From positions 1-42,220 of the IMG/VR virus record IMGVR_UViG_3300027906_000046: 42,220 nucleotides of DNA. One strand, written 5' to 3'. This DNA is from a virus. Of this stretch, positions 23,223 through 31,690 are shown piece by piece (position 1 is the stretch's first letter; each line of letters opens with the position of its first letter). The notes beneath the pieces were generated by a model. The model had not been told where the DNA came from, did no database searches, and saw only the letters and a list, made by a program, of their open reading frames with translations. Both the position numbers and the translations under genes were made by a program.

Positions 23223-23926
23223 ACCGTTTCTAAAACAGTTGTGACCATATCATCAAAACTGCTTTGCCTTTCTTGAGCAGACATAGAATCTCCTCCATCT
23301 AAATGATCGCTCACAGTACTAACGGCTAATGCTTTTTTGCCAAATCTCATAGCTAAAGTGTATAGTAAATGAGCTTCCATTTCAACAGCAAGTATTCCTA
23401 CGTCTGCTAAAGGTTTCCACCAATCTTCTTCTGGCTGGTAAAAATAGTCTGTGCTAACAATACTACCTACATGATACTTTGCTGTCTTAGGTATGTTGCT
23501 AACAAAATCTTTTAATAATTCATAATCGGCACAAGGACAAAATTTTACATCAGTATATAAACTAGATAATATTTTACTAGACATATCACTATCAGTAGAG
23601 GCTGTCATGGCAACAACAATGTCTCCTAACTTAACGTTTTTTGCTAATCCTCCACAGCTACCAACTCTTATAATATTTTTTACATCATAAAAGTTATAAA
23701 GTTCATGAGCATATATTCCTAAACTAGGTTGTCCCATGCCACTAGCTTGGACACTAACTCTTGAATCATTATAATATCCAGTGTATCCTAAACAGTTTCT
23801 TACACCGTTTACTTGCTTATAATCTGTTAAAAATGTTTCAGCAATCCATTTAGCTCTAAGAGGATCGCCTGGCATTAAAACTGTAGGAGCATAATCTCCT
23901 TTTTGTGCTTCAATGTGTGGTGTCAT
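23216..23926 (-). CDS. deoD: DeoD-type purine nucleoside phosphorylase
   Basis: The 236-residue product matches DeoD along its length: TPHIEAQKGDYAPTVLMPGDP at the N-terminus, GSCGG near residues 89-93, a VEMEA motif near 178-182 and SDH near 204-206 (catalytic Asp). E. coli DeoD is 239 residues. It cleaves purine nucleosides with phosphate to bases and ribose-1-phosphate. In a phage it can recycle host RNA/DNA purines for replication. Four-base-type overlaps link it with SGNH and HAD genes. Confidence 0.93.
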   Translation of the reverse strand: MTPHIEAQKGDYAPTVLMPGDPLRAKWIAETFLTDYKQVNGVRNCLGYTGYYNDSRVSVQASGMGQPSLGIYAHELYNFYDVKNIIRVGSCGGLAKNVKLGDIVVAMTASTDSDMSSKILSSLYTDVKFCPCADYELLKDFVSNIPKTAKYHVGSIVSTDYFYQPEEDWWKPLADVGILAVEMEAHLLYTLAMRFGKKALAVSTVSDHLDGGDSMSAQERQSSFDDMVTTVLETVC

Positions 23927-24491
23927 TTATTACTCCGTATAACTCTTTCCAACTTGTTACCCTAAGACCTTCCCACCTTTTATTGTATGGATGGTCCATA
24001 ATAATACTTTTTAATCCAGCGTCTTGTCCACTAACAGCATGACTTACGCTATCTTCGATCCACCAGTGTCCTGTATCACCATAATGTTCAGCAAGGTAGT
24101 CTCCTTTGCCTCCTGTAAAACTTAAACTGGCATCAATTTTATCAAACACATCTCCAAACAAGTGTGTTAAATTCTTTTTTCTTAAAGTTTGAGCATATTT
24201 GTCAATATGTAAACTACTAACAACATCAAAACGCCATCCTTCTTCAGCAAGTCGTGTAACATATTCTACACTATCTCTAAAAGCAGGCAAGTAACCTACT
24301 GATGCTGACTCATTAAAACTTTTTATAGTATCAATCATATCTTCTTCACTAATACCATAACGTATTGTTTGATTAAAACTATGATCTGTGTCTGGTTGCC
24401 TTTGAAATCCTTGTTCGCTCATCCAAATGTCGTAAGCATAACACCAATCTAATAATACACCATCACAATCTGTTATAATTTTCTTACTCAT
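23910..24491 (-). CDS. HAD-family phosphatase-like protein
   Basis: Residues 8-12 are DCDGV, the HAD nucleophile motif (DxDGx), with D8 as nucleophile. SSLHIDK (about 92-98) is motif II-like and WWIEDSVSHA (about 138-147) is motif IV-like. HAD enzymes dephosphorylate sugar or nucleotide phosphates. The gene sits between the nucleotidyltransferase and the purine phosphorylase, so its substrate could be either a sugar phosphate in nucleotide-sugar synthesis or a nucleotide. No more specific call is justified. Confidence 0.85.
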   Translation of the reverse strand: MSKKIITDCDGVLLDWCYAYDIWMSEQGFQRQPDTDHSFNQTIRYGISEEDMIDTIKSFNESASVGYLPAFRDSVEYVTRLAEEGWRFDVVSSLHIDKYAQTLRKKNLTHLFGDVFDKIDASLSFTGGKGDYLAEHYGDTGHWWIEDSVSHAVSGQDAGLKSIIMDHPYNKRWEGLRVTSWKELYGVINDTTH

Positions 24492-25212
24492 GAGTTGCTA
24501 ACAATCTTCTTATTTCTTCCCAAGTACCTAAGTCAGTATAATCATCAACTTTAATACCTTTACTTTGGAATATAGGTGTACTTTTAATTTCATCAACATT
24601 TACTCTTTGGTTTAATGTACTCTTTTCCATAAAAGCAATACATTCATCAAATGCTCTACGTCTAAAAGCAAAGCTACACCAAAAAGCATTAAACCTTTCG
24701 AAGTCTTGTTCTGGCTTATCTTCATACAATACTACTTTGCCTTCGGGGTCAATACTCAAAGCACCTTTAGTTTTTAACATATCAGGATTTGTTTCTTCTT
24801 TGTAAAAAAATGTAAAGCCAGTTTCAGTTAAACTGTTTTCTAATGCTTCTACTAAATCTACATTAGGTGGTAATTTCATAATAGTATCAGGTAACAGTAT
24901 AACATTATGCTCACCAAACAAATGTCTAGCACTTTTTATAGCACCTGTGTATTCAAATTCGTTTGGATTTTGATAAGTGAAACTTATATTATACCTATCT
25001 TTATATCTTGCTAGATATTCTACTATTTCTGTTTTTTCTTCGTTAACAACAATAACAAATTCAACATCTTTACGACCATAATCTCTAAAAAAGTCAAAAC
25101 TGTGATCTATTAATGCTTGTTCTTTGTCAAGTCTTAATATTTCTTTTGGGTAAGGCAGGTTCAAACGTGTGCCTTTGCCGGCGGCCGGCATAATAACTGT
25201 TAATTTACTCAT
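24484..25212 (-). CDS. Sugar-nucleotidyltransferase (RmlA/HddC-like)
   Basis: The N-terminal AAGKGTRL (about 10-17) and PYPKEIL (about 20-26) are the nucleotide-binding signature of NTP-transferases that make NDP-sugars from sugar-1-phosphate. A DDYTDLGTWEE C-terminal segment (about 224-234) is typical of these enzymes. The start is at the ATG at 25212; one codon more upstream would be a TTG. The sugar and nucleotide are not determinable. It is coupled to the HAD gene and to the gene at 25205-25840. Confidence 0.9.
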   Translation of the reverse strand: MSKLTVIMPAAGKGTRLNLPYPKEILRLDKEQALIDHSFDFFRDYGRKDVEFVIVVNEEKTEIVEYLARYKDRYNISFTYQNPNEFEYTGAIKSARHLFGEHNVILLPDTIMKLPPNVDLVEALENSLTETGFTFFYKEETNPDMLKTKGALSIDPEGKVVLYEDKPEQDFERFNAFWCSFAFRRRAFDECIAFMEKSTLNQRVNVDEIKSTPIFQSKGIKVDDYTDLGTWEEIRRLLATHE

Positions 25213-25840
25213 CAATGTAATACCTCAATACTTTCAATTTTTGTTCTGGAGTGTGATTCTGAGATGTCCCGGCAGTAATCCAGCAAGTTTGTTCTTTTAG
25301 TTTTTTATAAGTGTTAATGTTTTTAAATTGTTCTTCTGCTAAAACGTTGTGGTGAGTTAAATTTTCCTCTTGCCACATATTCATCTCGTGGTCGCTTTCA
25401 GGAGGATTAGCAATCATTACTTTTGCTTGTTCAACAACACGTTTAGCACCCTCTGGTGTGAAAATTGCCGCCGATACACCACCTATAAAACCACGTTTCA
25501 TTCGACCAATTCTTAACTGCTCTACAGTATGTTCACCAAATATTTGTGTTTTAACTGCTAAACAATTTATCTGTGTTTCTAATATTGGTTCTCCTCTTTC
25601 ATAAGGCAAGTTTAACCAACGTAAAAGATAAAAATGTTTTCTAATAGGATCTGCTGGCATTGATTTTGTAACGTCTTTCCACTCTACACCAAATGCTTGA
25701 CACCTATGTTGCTGTTCAATTGTAGGTTTATATATAGCAACATACTTTTTCATGTCAGGATAGAACTTGTTAGCCTGGTGAGCCCACAAATGAAAGTAAA
25801 GATCAAAATATTTTGAGTCTGCCGCACAGTATAATATCAT
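25205..25840 (-). CDS. Glycosyltransferase-like conserved protein, 211 aa
   Basis: No clear catalytic motif. The N-terminal segment (MILYCAADSKYFDLY) and the alternating strand-helix pattern suggest a GT-A-like fold, but no DxD is seen; the corresponding position reads EPILETQINC (about 84-93). It may be a glycosyltransferase of an unrecognised family or an inactive relative. It overlaps its neighbours by four to eight bases in the sugar-nucleotide cluster. Confidence 0.6.
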   Translation of the reverse strand: MILYCAADSKYFDLYFHLWAHQANKFYPDMKKYVAIYKPTIEQQHRCQAFGVEWKDVTKSMPADPIRKHFYLLRWLNLPYERGEPILETQINCLAVKTQIFGEHTVEQLRIGRMKRGFIGGVSAAIFTPEGAKRVVEQAKVMIANPPESDHEMNMWQEENLTHHNVLAEEQFKNINTYKKLKEQTCWITAGTSQNHTPEQKLKVLRYYIDE

Positions 25841-26637
25841 TCTTCCTCGCTATCCCAACGCTCTATATCATCTTCTGTTAATTTATCAGTTTCACCTTTC
25901 CATATTTCAATAATATGTGCCGGCTTATCTGAACTATTTCTACCTTTATGCCAAACACTTTTTACTATATCAATAGGATTATTAGGATGAAGTGTCCATA
26001 CAGCAGGTCCATCATACGGATCAGTTATACCTTGCTTAATTAAAACTTCAGCATTACCACTAACTAGATTCCAAGTTTCGCTTCTATGTTCGTGCCTTTG
26101 CATCGACAAAGCACTATGTGGATTAATAACTAATTCTTTTACCATAAAATTTTTACCTTTGTACAAATTTCTATAATGTCCCCAACTTCTTACTGTCTTT
26201 GGAGCCTTCCATTCTTCTAATATCCAGCTACTTGAATTCTTTTTATCTTCACCGCCTACACCAAAAGCAAATTCAACACTAGCATGGTCACCATATGTTA
26301 TATATTCTGGTGTTGTAGTATCTGTTCTGTCACCTCCGTTAGCAAATACTATTTTAGTATTATGACCATTTGTACTCATTAAGTAAAAAATGGCGTTACA
26401 GGCGCTATCATCAGCATCATCAAAAGCAATTACATCATCTACACAGGATAACTCCTGTACTACTGCCATTCTTTCTTCAAATGGCATAAACGGTCTACCT
26501 TTTTTACGTCTTAACCATTCGTCTGAATTAAGACCTACAACAAGTTTATCACCTAAGCCTTTAGCTGACTTAAAGTAAGCAATATGACCGCTATGTAGAG
26601 GATCAAATCCTCCTGTAACGAGTACTACTTTAGCCAT
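25837..26637 (-). CDS. Cytidylyltransferase-cupin fusion
   Basis: Residues 1-130 are a nucleotidyltransferase of the cytidylyltransferase/HldE C-terminal type: GGFDPLHSGH at 9-18 with the HxGH box at 15-18, then GLNSDEWLRRKKG and the GGDR motif at 101-104. Residues 150-215 form a cupin of the mannose-6-phosphate isomerase type II kind, with H182xH184 and E187. Such a fusion (an activator of a sugar phosphate joined to a sugar-binding cupin) is unusual. It suggests an enzyme that makes and positions a nucleotide-sugar. The C-terminal tail is acidic. A weak AGGAT ribosome binding site precedes the ATG at 26637. Confidence 0.88.
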   Translation of the reverse strand: MAKVVLVTGGFDPLHSGHIAYFKSAKGLGDKLVVGLNSDEWLRRKKGRPFMPFEERMAVVQELSCVDDVIAFDDADDSACNAIFYLMSTNGHNTKIVFANGGDRTDTTTPEYITYGDHASVEFAFGVGGEDKKNSSSWILEEWKAPKTVRSWGHYRNLYKGKNFMVKELVINPHSALSMQRHEHRSETWNLVSGNAEVLIKQGITDPYDGPAVWTLHPNNPIDIVKSVWHKGRNSSDKPAHIIEIWKGETDKLTEDDIERWDSEEE

Positions 26638-26645
26638 TAATAATC

Positions 26646-27335
26646 CTATTGACTAGAATATAAATTAATGACTTCCTTTTTCCATACATCACTGTATTCA
26701 CAATCTCTCTTATTATCGAACCAAGGTCCGCCTTCTGTATAATGTAGTACTTTTGGCTTACCGTCTTTTGGTTCTTGATACCAACCGACTAACCAATTAT
26801 AGCTACAATTCAATTCACCAACTTCTGAATCATCGAGCCAACTAAACCTATGGATATATTTTCCTGTAGTTTCAGGATTATTAATAAGCTCTTTTGTTAA
26901 TCTTTTATTACTAGGGTGGCCACAGTTAAACAAAACCATAGAACTCCAGTTTTTCCTAGGATATTGTAACTGTAATTGCCCATCCATTTTAGTTCCTTCT
27001 TCTGGTGTGTAATCATGTTGTACACACATCACAGCATACTTGTCATCTGCTTGATTAAATATCTCTTGAGCATCAACTAAAAAGACCATATCACAATCGC
27101 AGAATATGGCCCAACCTTTATAGTCGTTTAAGTATGGTACTAAAAATCTAGTAAATGTAAATTCTGTACTAGCGAGTTTATCTACATCTCTAGTATAAAC
27201 TCCTTTATCTCTTAATTCTTGTTGTTTTAGTGGGAACACTTCTATATCTTTTGATCTATTTAAAATACTATGCTCACAAACTTGGTAAGCTATATCTTCT
27301 CTACTATCCCAGCCAACATAAACTCTATTCTTCAT
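26646..27335 (-). CDS. Glycosyltransferase (GT-A, DCD motif)
   Basis: The N-terminal YVGWDSREDIAY and the FCDCDMVFL segment (about 93-101) with a DxD-type motif are typical of a family of small glycosyltransferases common in marine bacteria and phages. The substrate is unknown. It lies in a run of three glycosyltransferase genes, with a 10-base overlap with the next. Confidence 0.85.
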   Translation of the reverse strand: MKNRVYVGWDSREDIAYQVCEHSILNRSKDIEVFPLKQQELRDKGVYTRDVDKLASTEFTFTRFLVPYLNDYKGWAIFCDCDMVFLVDAQEIFNQADDKYAVMCVQHDYTPEEGTKMDGQLQLQYPRKNWSSMVLFNCGHPSNKRLTKELINNPETTGKYIHRFSWLDDSEVGELNCSYNWLVGWYQEPKDGKPKVLHYTEGGPWFDNKRDCEYSDVWKKEVINLYSSQ

Positions 27336-28065
27336 TGTTATCTCTTTCTTTACCTGTAAATTCTAAACTACGCCCTAGTATTTTCCTTGGGCCTTTTGTA
27401 TGGTCGTAAACTTGTCCTAATACACTTCTACATTGAACGTGACCTTTTTTGTTATCACTTATATTATAATTTAGTGTACCTCTTTCTTCAAATCTAAACC
27501 TTACTTCGTCCCATATCCAACTGTCGTGCCATTCCTTTTCATTGTATAGCATATCAGAATTATACATTTCTTGAACCGCTTCAGCAAAGTATTTGGTGTG
27601 CGGGTGTTTTAAATTAAAATATAGATAACCACACTCGCTGTAATCTGGTCGTGGTCTACCTAAGTAAGTCATCATATATCCATCACGATGTATTTTTTGT
27701 TTCATCCAATCTACATCTATAGGATTATAAAATACACTATCAGCATCTATACATATTAAGCCGTCTGTGCCTGCTTCTATTTGTTTTAATATTTCGTGTG
27801 TATATACATAAACTTTATAACAAAATCTAACAGCATCAAATTTAAAAGTACTGCCTTTTAAATCTGGTACTTTTCTGCTTCCATTTCTTTCAACAAATTC
27901 TTTACATTTAGGAATAAGATCAAATGTATTAAACGTTTCTACATTAGGTATTTCGTCTTCACTATAAACAATTAGTTCAAAAGGCCAATTATAAGTTGAC
28001 ATAAATCTATGAGCATACTCATCATATAAACGTTTATTAAAAGTTGTTACTGTTTTTATGTTCAC
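27325..28065 (-). CDS. Glycosyltransferase-like protein (DADS motif)
   Basis: MNIKTVTTFNKRLYDEYAHRF at the N-terminus is similar to the next gene's MKIHCVTTFSNDGYKQYAHRM, so the two are paralogues. CIDADSVFY (about 102-110) supplies the DxD motif. The start is GTG at 28065, overlapping the preceding stop as GTGA and with an AGAGGA ribosome binding site. The donor and acceptor sugars are unknown. Confidence 0.82.
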   Translation of the reverse strand: MNIKTVTTFNKRLYDEYAHRFMSTYNWPFELIVYSEDEIPNVETFNTFDLIPKCKEFVERNGSRKVPDLKGSTFKFDAVRFCYKVYVYTHEILKQIEAGTDGLICIDADSVFYNPIDVDWMKQKIHRDGYMMTYLGRPRPDYSECGYLYFNLKHPHTKYFAEAVQEMYNSDMLYNEKEWHDSWIWDEVRFRFEERGTLNYNISDNKKGHVQCRSVLGQVYDHTKGPRKILGRSLEFTGKERDNNEE

Positions 28066-28679
28066 TTGCTAATCCTCTTTAACACTTCGTTATCTTTTAA
28101 ATTATTAAACAAATGAGCACCTATTCTTTCTCTTGATTTATCATAAGCATCTTTATCTGTGTGAGCAGGTGAATCCCATATTTTATCTCTTCGGTATTCA
28201 TCTAAAAAGTATTTTAAAAACTCTCTAGCATCTCCATGATCTAAGTTAATCATATGAAATCCAGTTTCTGTAGGATCTAGTGAACAAGCACCGAGATAGC
28301 CTTCTACTAGACTTGCTAACTCAGGTGCTGTCATAGGACTATGTGTAATAGTATCAGCATCTAGAAAAATTACAATTTGCTCTTTTAAATTAATGTGCTT
28401 ATCACAACAATCTCCAAAAGCAAAAACTTTATGACTAAACTTAATACCGTCACTTGGATTATTTTTATTTCTTGCTTTGAAGCTTTCTAGTTCCTTGTTA
28501 TTGAAAGCCCACATTTTAACATATCTAGGATATAGCTTGTTCCATTGAGGAGCAGGCATATCATGGTATACATGGAGGGTAATATCGCTAGGCCAGTGTT
28601 CAATCCACGAATCTAACATTCGGTGGGCGTATTGCTTGTATCCATCATTACTAAAAGTTGTTACACAATGTATTTTCAT
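28062..28679 (-). CDS. Glycosyltransferase-like protein, paralogue of the next gene
   Basis: The 205-residue product has an N-terminal segment (CVTTFSNDGYKQYAHRML) similar to the 27325-28065 protein and a VIFLDADTIT segment (about 102-111) with a DxD-type motif. It is shorter than its paralogue by about 40 residues. Role in glycan synthesis is inferred. Confidence 0.82.
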   Translation of the reverse strand: MKIHCVTTFSNDGYKQYAHRMLDSWIEHWPSDITLHVYHDMPAPQWNKLYPRYVKMWAFNNKELESFKARNKNNPSDGIKFSHKVFAFGDCCDKHINLKEQIVIFLDADTITHSPMTAPELASLVEGYLGACSLDPTETGFHMINLDHGDAREFLKYFLDEYRRDKIWDSPAHTDKDAYDKSRERIGAHLFNNLKDNEVLKRISK

Positions 28680-28695
28680 AATCGTATTGTCCGGT

Positions 28696-28890
28696 TTACT
28701 GTCTTACTAATGTATGTATCGAATTATTTTTTAGGTGATCCAAAAGGTGATGTTGATTGGAAATGGCATTTAAAACGTCTAAATATCTTATCTGTAGCAC
28801 TTTGATACCATTGTCTAATAAATCCGCTTGTACGTCGGGTATATGCTGTCTTAGACCATATAAATTAGTGTATTTTACGTTATATTCCAT
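28696..28890 (-). CDS. Small protein between glycan genes, 64 aa
   Basis: Function not recognised. The 64-residue product is soluble with a mixed composition. The ATG overlaps the end of the upstream gene by about 11 bases, and the stop lies 17 bases before the next start, which is the spacing of a genuine operon member; the frame is not needed as a spacer. Codon use looks like the neighbours. An alternative is a chance frame, but the tight fit argues for a real gene. Confidence 0.5.
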   Translation of the reverse strand: MEYNVKYTNLYGLRQHIPDVQADLLDNGIKVLQIRYLDVLNAISNQHHLLDHLKNNSIHTLVRQ

Positions 28891-29755
28891 GATGTTCTTT
28901 TAATAAATTCCAAGCTGTTCCGTCTTTCATTTCAGATAGCCTATACTGATGATAAGCTAAAGCATTAAACCAATTTTGCCTATCTGGTTCTTCTTTCATT
29001 ATGTTTTTGTCTATGTCACCAAACCTAAAACTTAAAGAATGTGAGGCGGCGTTACTGTGACTAATCACAGGAATACCTTGAGCAATAGCATCTACTACTA
29101 CTCCGCTATTATAAGCTACTACACAATAAGCACCATCTAAATCTTGTTGTAAAGTATTGCTACTTACAAGATGCTCCATTGCTTGAATTTGTTGCTTTAC
29201 TACATCTGGTGGTAAAGGATATCCTTTATCATCACAAGCTATTACAGGTGGTTTGTATCTAATCTTAATTGCTCTATCAGTTTTAGACTTAATAAGTTGT
29301 ACTGTATTGTCTAACCAATCTGTAGAATTTGTATACCAAGCTGTTGGCTGTGTTGGTGGAAGAATTAATATATACCCGTTGTCTTTTTTCTTCCAAGGTT
29401 GAATATCAAGTTGTTTACTAAAGTAAAAATTAAATCTATCAGCTGGCCATTTTTTGTTTATTTCTTTTATATTGAGCCCATTCTTGGTTATACGATACCA
29501 AGGATCAGGTCCTGTTTTATGCCCGCCTTGGAAATAAGCGTGGTCAATATGTAAGTAATTAATACCTTTGCTTTCTGCTTGTCTAAATACTTCAGCTGTG
29601 CCTCTTAAAAAACCAAAACTAGTAACTGTACTAGCATCACCTGGTAGGCCGTTTTTTAAATCACTTATATCAATAGATACTCCATTTGAACCTTTGATAA
29701 AAGCGTCTACTACTACTTGAGTATGGCTCTTACTAGTACTATAACCGTATAACAT
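28880..29755 (-). CDS. Capsule/Kdo-transferase-like GT-B protein, 291 aa
   Basis: The C-terminal half contains YNSGVVVDAIAQGIPVISH (about 219-237), the SGxxxDAxxxGIPVI pattern of Kdo-transferase/capsule-synthesis GT-B enzymes that bind the nucleotide-sugar. Residues 105-115 have a strand-helix pattern. Its C-terminus (W..A.AYHQYRLSEMKDGTAWNLL) matches that of the divergent gene at 29805-30698 (LAHTEWTVEEISEGLPW), so the two are homologous. CTAAATA in the region between them could be a late promoter box for the minus strand; it is a partial match only. Confidence 0.78.
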   Translation of the reverse strand: MLYGYSTSKSHTQVVVDAFIKGSNGVSIDISDLKNGLPGDASTVTSFGFLRGTAEVFRQAESKGINYLHIDHAYFQGGHKTGPDPWYRITKNGLNIKEINKKWPADRFNFYFSKQLDIQPWKKKDNGYILILPPTQPTAWYTNSTDWLDNTVQLIKSKTDRAIKIRYKPPVIACDDKGYPLPPDVVKQQIQAMEHLVSSNTLQQDLDGAYCVVAYNSGVVVDAIAQGIPVISHSNAASHSLSFRFGDIDKNIMKEEPDRQNWFNALAYHQYRLSEMKDGTAWNLLKEHHGI

Positions 29756-29804
29756 TGATTTCCATTTCTCGAATTAACTACTCATATTTAGTGTAAATAC
29801 TTTT

Positions 29805-30698
29805 ATGAAGGTTTCTTTCTTTACTCAAAATTCTAGCAAGGCAGGTAGGCCAATTTTCGAAGCTATGATGAAAGCTGTCAACGAATGGAAGTGTAATGAC
29901 GTTGTAGTTGAAAACGACATGAATGCCGACGTTGCCGTAATTTGGTCATTACTGTGGAACGGAAGAATGGCTCCTAACAGAGCTGTTTGGAATGAATTTC
30001 ATAAACAAGGTAAGCCTGTTGTAGTTTTAGAAGTAGGTGGATTAAATCGTAATGTTACGTGGAAAGTTGGCATCAATGGTATTAATGCTAAAGCTGACTT
30101 TTGTAATAAAACAGATTTAGATGTTGATCGACCAAGTAAGCTAGGAATAAAATTAAAGGCTTGGAACTTGCTCGGAGATAATATTATTATTTGTGGGCAA
30201 CATCAAAAAAGTGATCAATGGCGTAACTTGCCACATATAGATCAATACTACGAAAATAGAATATTAGAAATTAGAAATCATACAGACATTCCAATACTAA
30301 TAAGAGATCATCCTCGTCATAAAAGAGGAATACACTATACTGAAGAAATTAATTTAAAGAAAAAATATGGTGTAAAATATACTGATGCTAGTCAGATAGA
30401 AGGCACATACGATAACTTTGATTTTAATAAAGCACTAGAAACAGCTAAACTAGTTGTTAGTGAAAGTAGTAACCCTGCCATGGAGGCTACTATAAACGGA
30501 GTAGCGGCCTGGACTGGTCCTGAAAGTTTAACTTATCCTGTTAGTGTTCATCCTAAAGATTTAGATAATTTAAGACCAAATAGAGAACAATGGCTAATAG
30601 AGTTAGCACATACTGAATGGACAGTTGAAGAAATTAGTGAAGGTTTACCTTGGTCTAGACTGTGGAGTAGTCTACAAGGGTACCGTCAACCCAACTAA
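29805..30698 (+). CDS. Capsule/Kdo-transferase-like GT-B protein, 297 aa
   Basis: Divergent homologue of the 28880-29755 protein. Features include ICGQHQKSDQW (about 128-138), IPILIRDHPRHKR (about 160-172), SESSNPAMEATINGVAAW (about 224-241) corresponding to the donor-binding S..xxAxxxG pattern, and the C-terminal W..LAHTEWTVEEI..G.PW block. The plus-strand position, while its neighbours are on the minus strand, suggests independent insertion or inversion. Start ATG at 29805 with no clear ribosome binding site. Its end overlaps the convergent methyltransferase by 44 bases. Confidence 0.75.
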   Translation: MKVSFFTQNSSKAGRPIFEAMMKAVNEWKCNDVVVENDMNADVAVIWSLLWNGRMAPNRAVWNEFHKQGKPVVVLEVGGLNRNVTWKVGINGINAKADFCNKTDLDVDRPSKLGIKLKAWNLLGDNIIICGQHQKSDQWRNLPHIDQYYENRILEIRNHTDIPILIRDHPRHKRGIHYTEEINLKKKYGVKYTDASQIEGTYDNFDFNKALETAKLVVSESSNPAMEATINGVAAWTGPESLTYPVSVHPKDLDNLRPNREQWLIELAHTEWTVEEISEGLPWSRLWSSLQGYRQPN

Positions 30699-31431
30699 GA
30701 AGTAAATTCTTATTAGAAATAAATCCAAACTTATTAAGTTGTTGTACCATTGAGTTAGGTAAACGATCCATTTCCATTAAGTCATAAGGTGTAACATCAT
30801 CAATACCATAAGTATCATCTGACGTTTTATATACAATAGCATTTACTAGATTGCTATTTTTTTCTTGCATGAAGTAAGCATCTTTACAATCATAACCTGC
30901 TAATGCCAAGCCATGAATAAGATTTACAATATTAATATCTGTGTGACAATCTGGATAAAGCCTATAATCAGGCTCACCGTAAAACATATTATTAATTCTA
31001 GGAACTGTTATACATAACATACCTTCTTTTTCTTGTAACTCATTCATTTTTAATAATGCTTCATAAAAGTTACTGTATTTGTGTAGAACACTATGACACC
31101 ATAATACATCAAACTTTTTACTGTCAGCTTTATTAAACGATTCCCAAAAATTCTTTGATGTTCTAACATAGTTTACTCTTTCCATGTCTTTAACTTCTTG
31201 TTTCATTTCGTCAGTTCGGCTACAAGCTGTTACGTCAATTTCTAAAGGTTTTGGATCCTTTTCATCGTCATCCATTCTTGTTGCCCACCATTCAGAATCT
31301 AATCCTATTCCTGATTCAATATCAAGAACATTTGAAACACTTGCCATCATTTCTGGATAGTCTTCTAAAGCAGATAAAAACCTCAGTGAATGAAGTCCTC
31401 TTGTTTGGTGGTTATTTAATAATAGGTCCAT
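30655..31431 (-). CDS. Class I SAM methyltransferase-like protein
   Basis: Residues 36-47 (NVLDIESGIGLD) form a motif I variant with an acidic residue and glycine loop; a second motif is FDVLWCHSVLHKY near 108-120 (motif IV-like) and MLCITVPRINNM near 137-148 is the motif V/VI strand. Methylates an unknown substrate; position at the end of the glycan block suggests sugar or lipid. The 3' end overlaps the plus-strand GT-B gene. The motif I is not the canonical DxGxG (it reads DIESGIG), so the binding of SAM should be regarded as likely but unproven. Confidence 0.8.
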   Translation of the reverse strand: MDLLLNNHQTRGLHSLRFLSALEDYPEMMASVSNVLDIESGIGLDSEWWATRMDDDEKDPKPLEIDVTACSRTDEMKQEVKDMERVNYVRTSKNFWESFNKADSKKFDVLWCHSVLHKYSNFYEALLKMNELQEKEGMLCITVPRINNMFYGEPDYRLYPDCHTDINIVNLIHGLALAGYDCKDAYFMQEKNSNLVNAIVYKTSDDTYGIDDVTPYDLMEMDRLPNSMVQQLNKFGFISNKNLLLSWVDGTLVDYSTV

Positions 31432-31690
31432 TTGATATCCCTGTTAACATTGATTGATACTTATAGTTATCAAAATATTCATTAGCCTTCTTATATTTTG
31501 TTATCAACGTATGTAACTTTGGTGTTGTATTAAATTTATTGTATTCAATTAAAGATCTATACATATCATTCATTAGTATCTCTAACGTGTTATACATAGT
31601 TCCTATTTCTACAGGTTTGTCTTTAAGTGTACCCCACTCATCTTTTTTCCATTCTGAGTAGAGCTTTCTTGCTTTACTACAAGCTAACAT
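31412..31690 (-). CDS. Conserved small protein downstream of UvsY-like gene, 92 aa
   Basis: Function not recognised. The product is basic, predicted helical, with no motif. It is in the uvsX operon: its start overlaps the end of the UvsY-like gene and its stop overlaps the methyltransferase start. Position suggests an accessory role in recombination. Confidence 0.65.
   Translation of the reverse strand: MLACSKARKLYSEWKKDEWGTLKDKPVEIGTMYNTLEILMNDMYRSLIEYNKFNTTPKLHTLITKYKKANEYFDNYKYQSMLTGISNGPIIK

Noticed and set aside
29793-29799. GTAAATA box as a plus-strand late promoter before 29805
   Set aside because: Only six bases from the ATG with no room for a leader or ribosome binding site; partial match.
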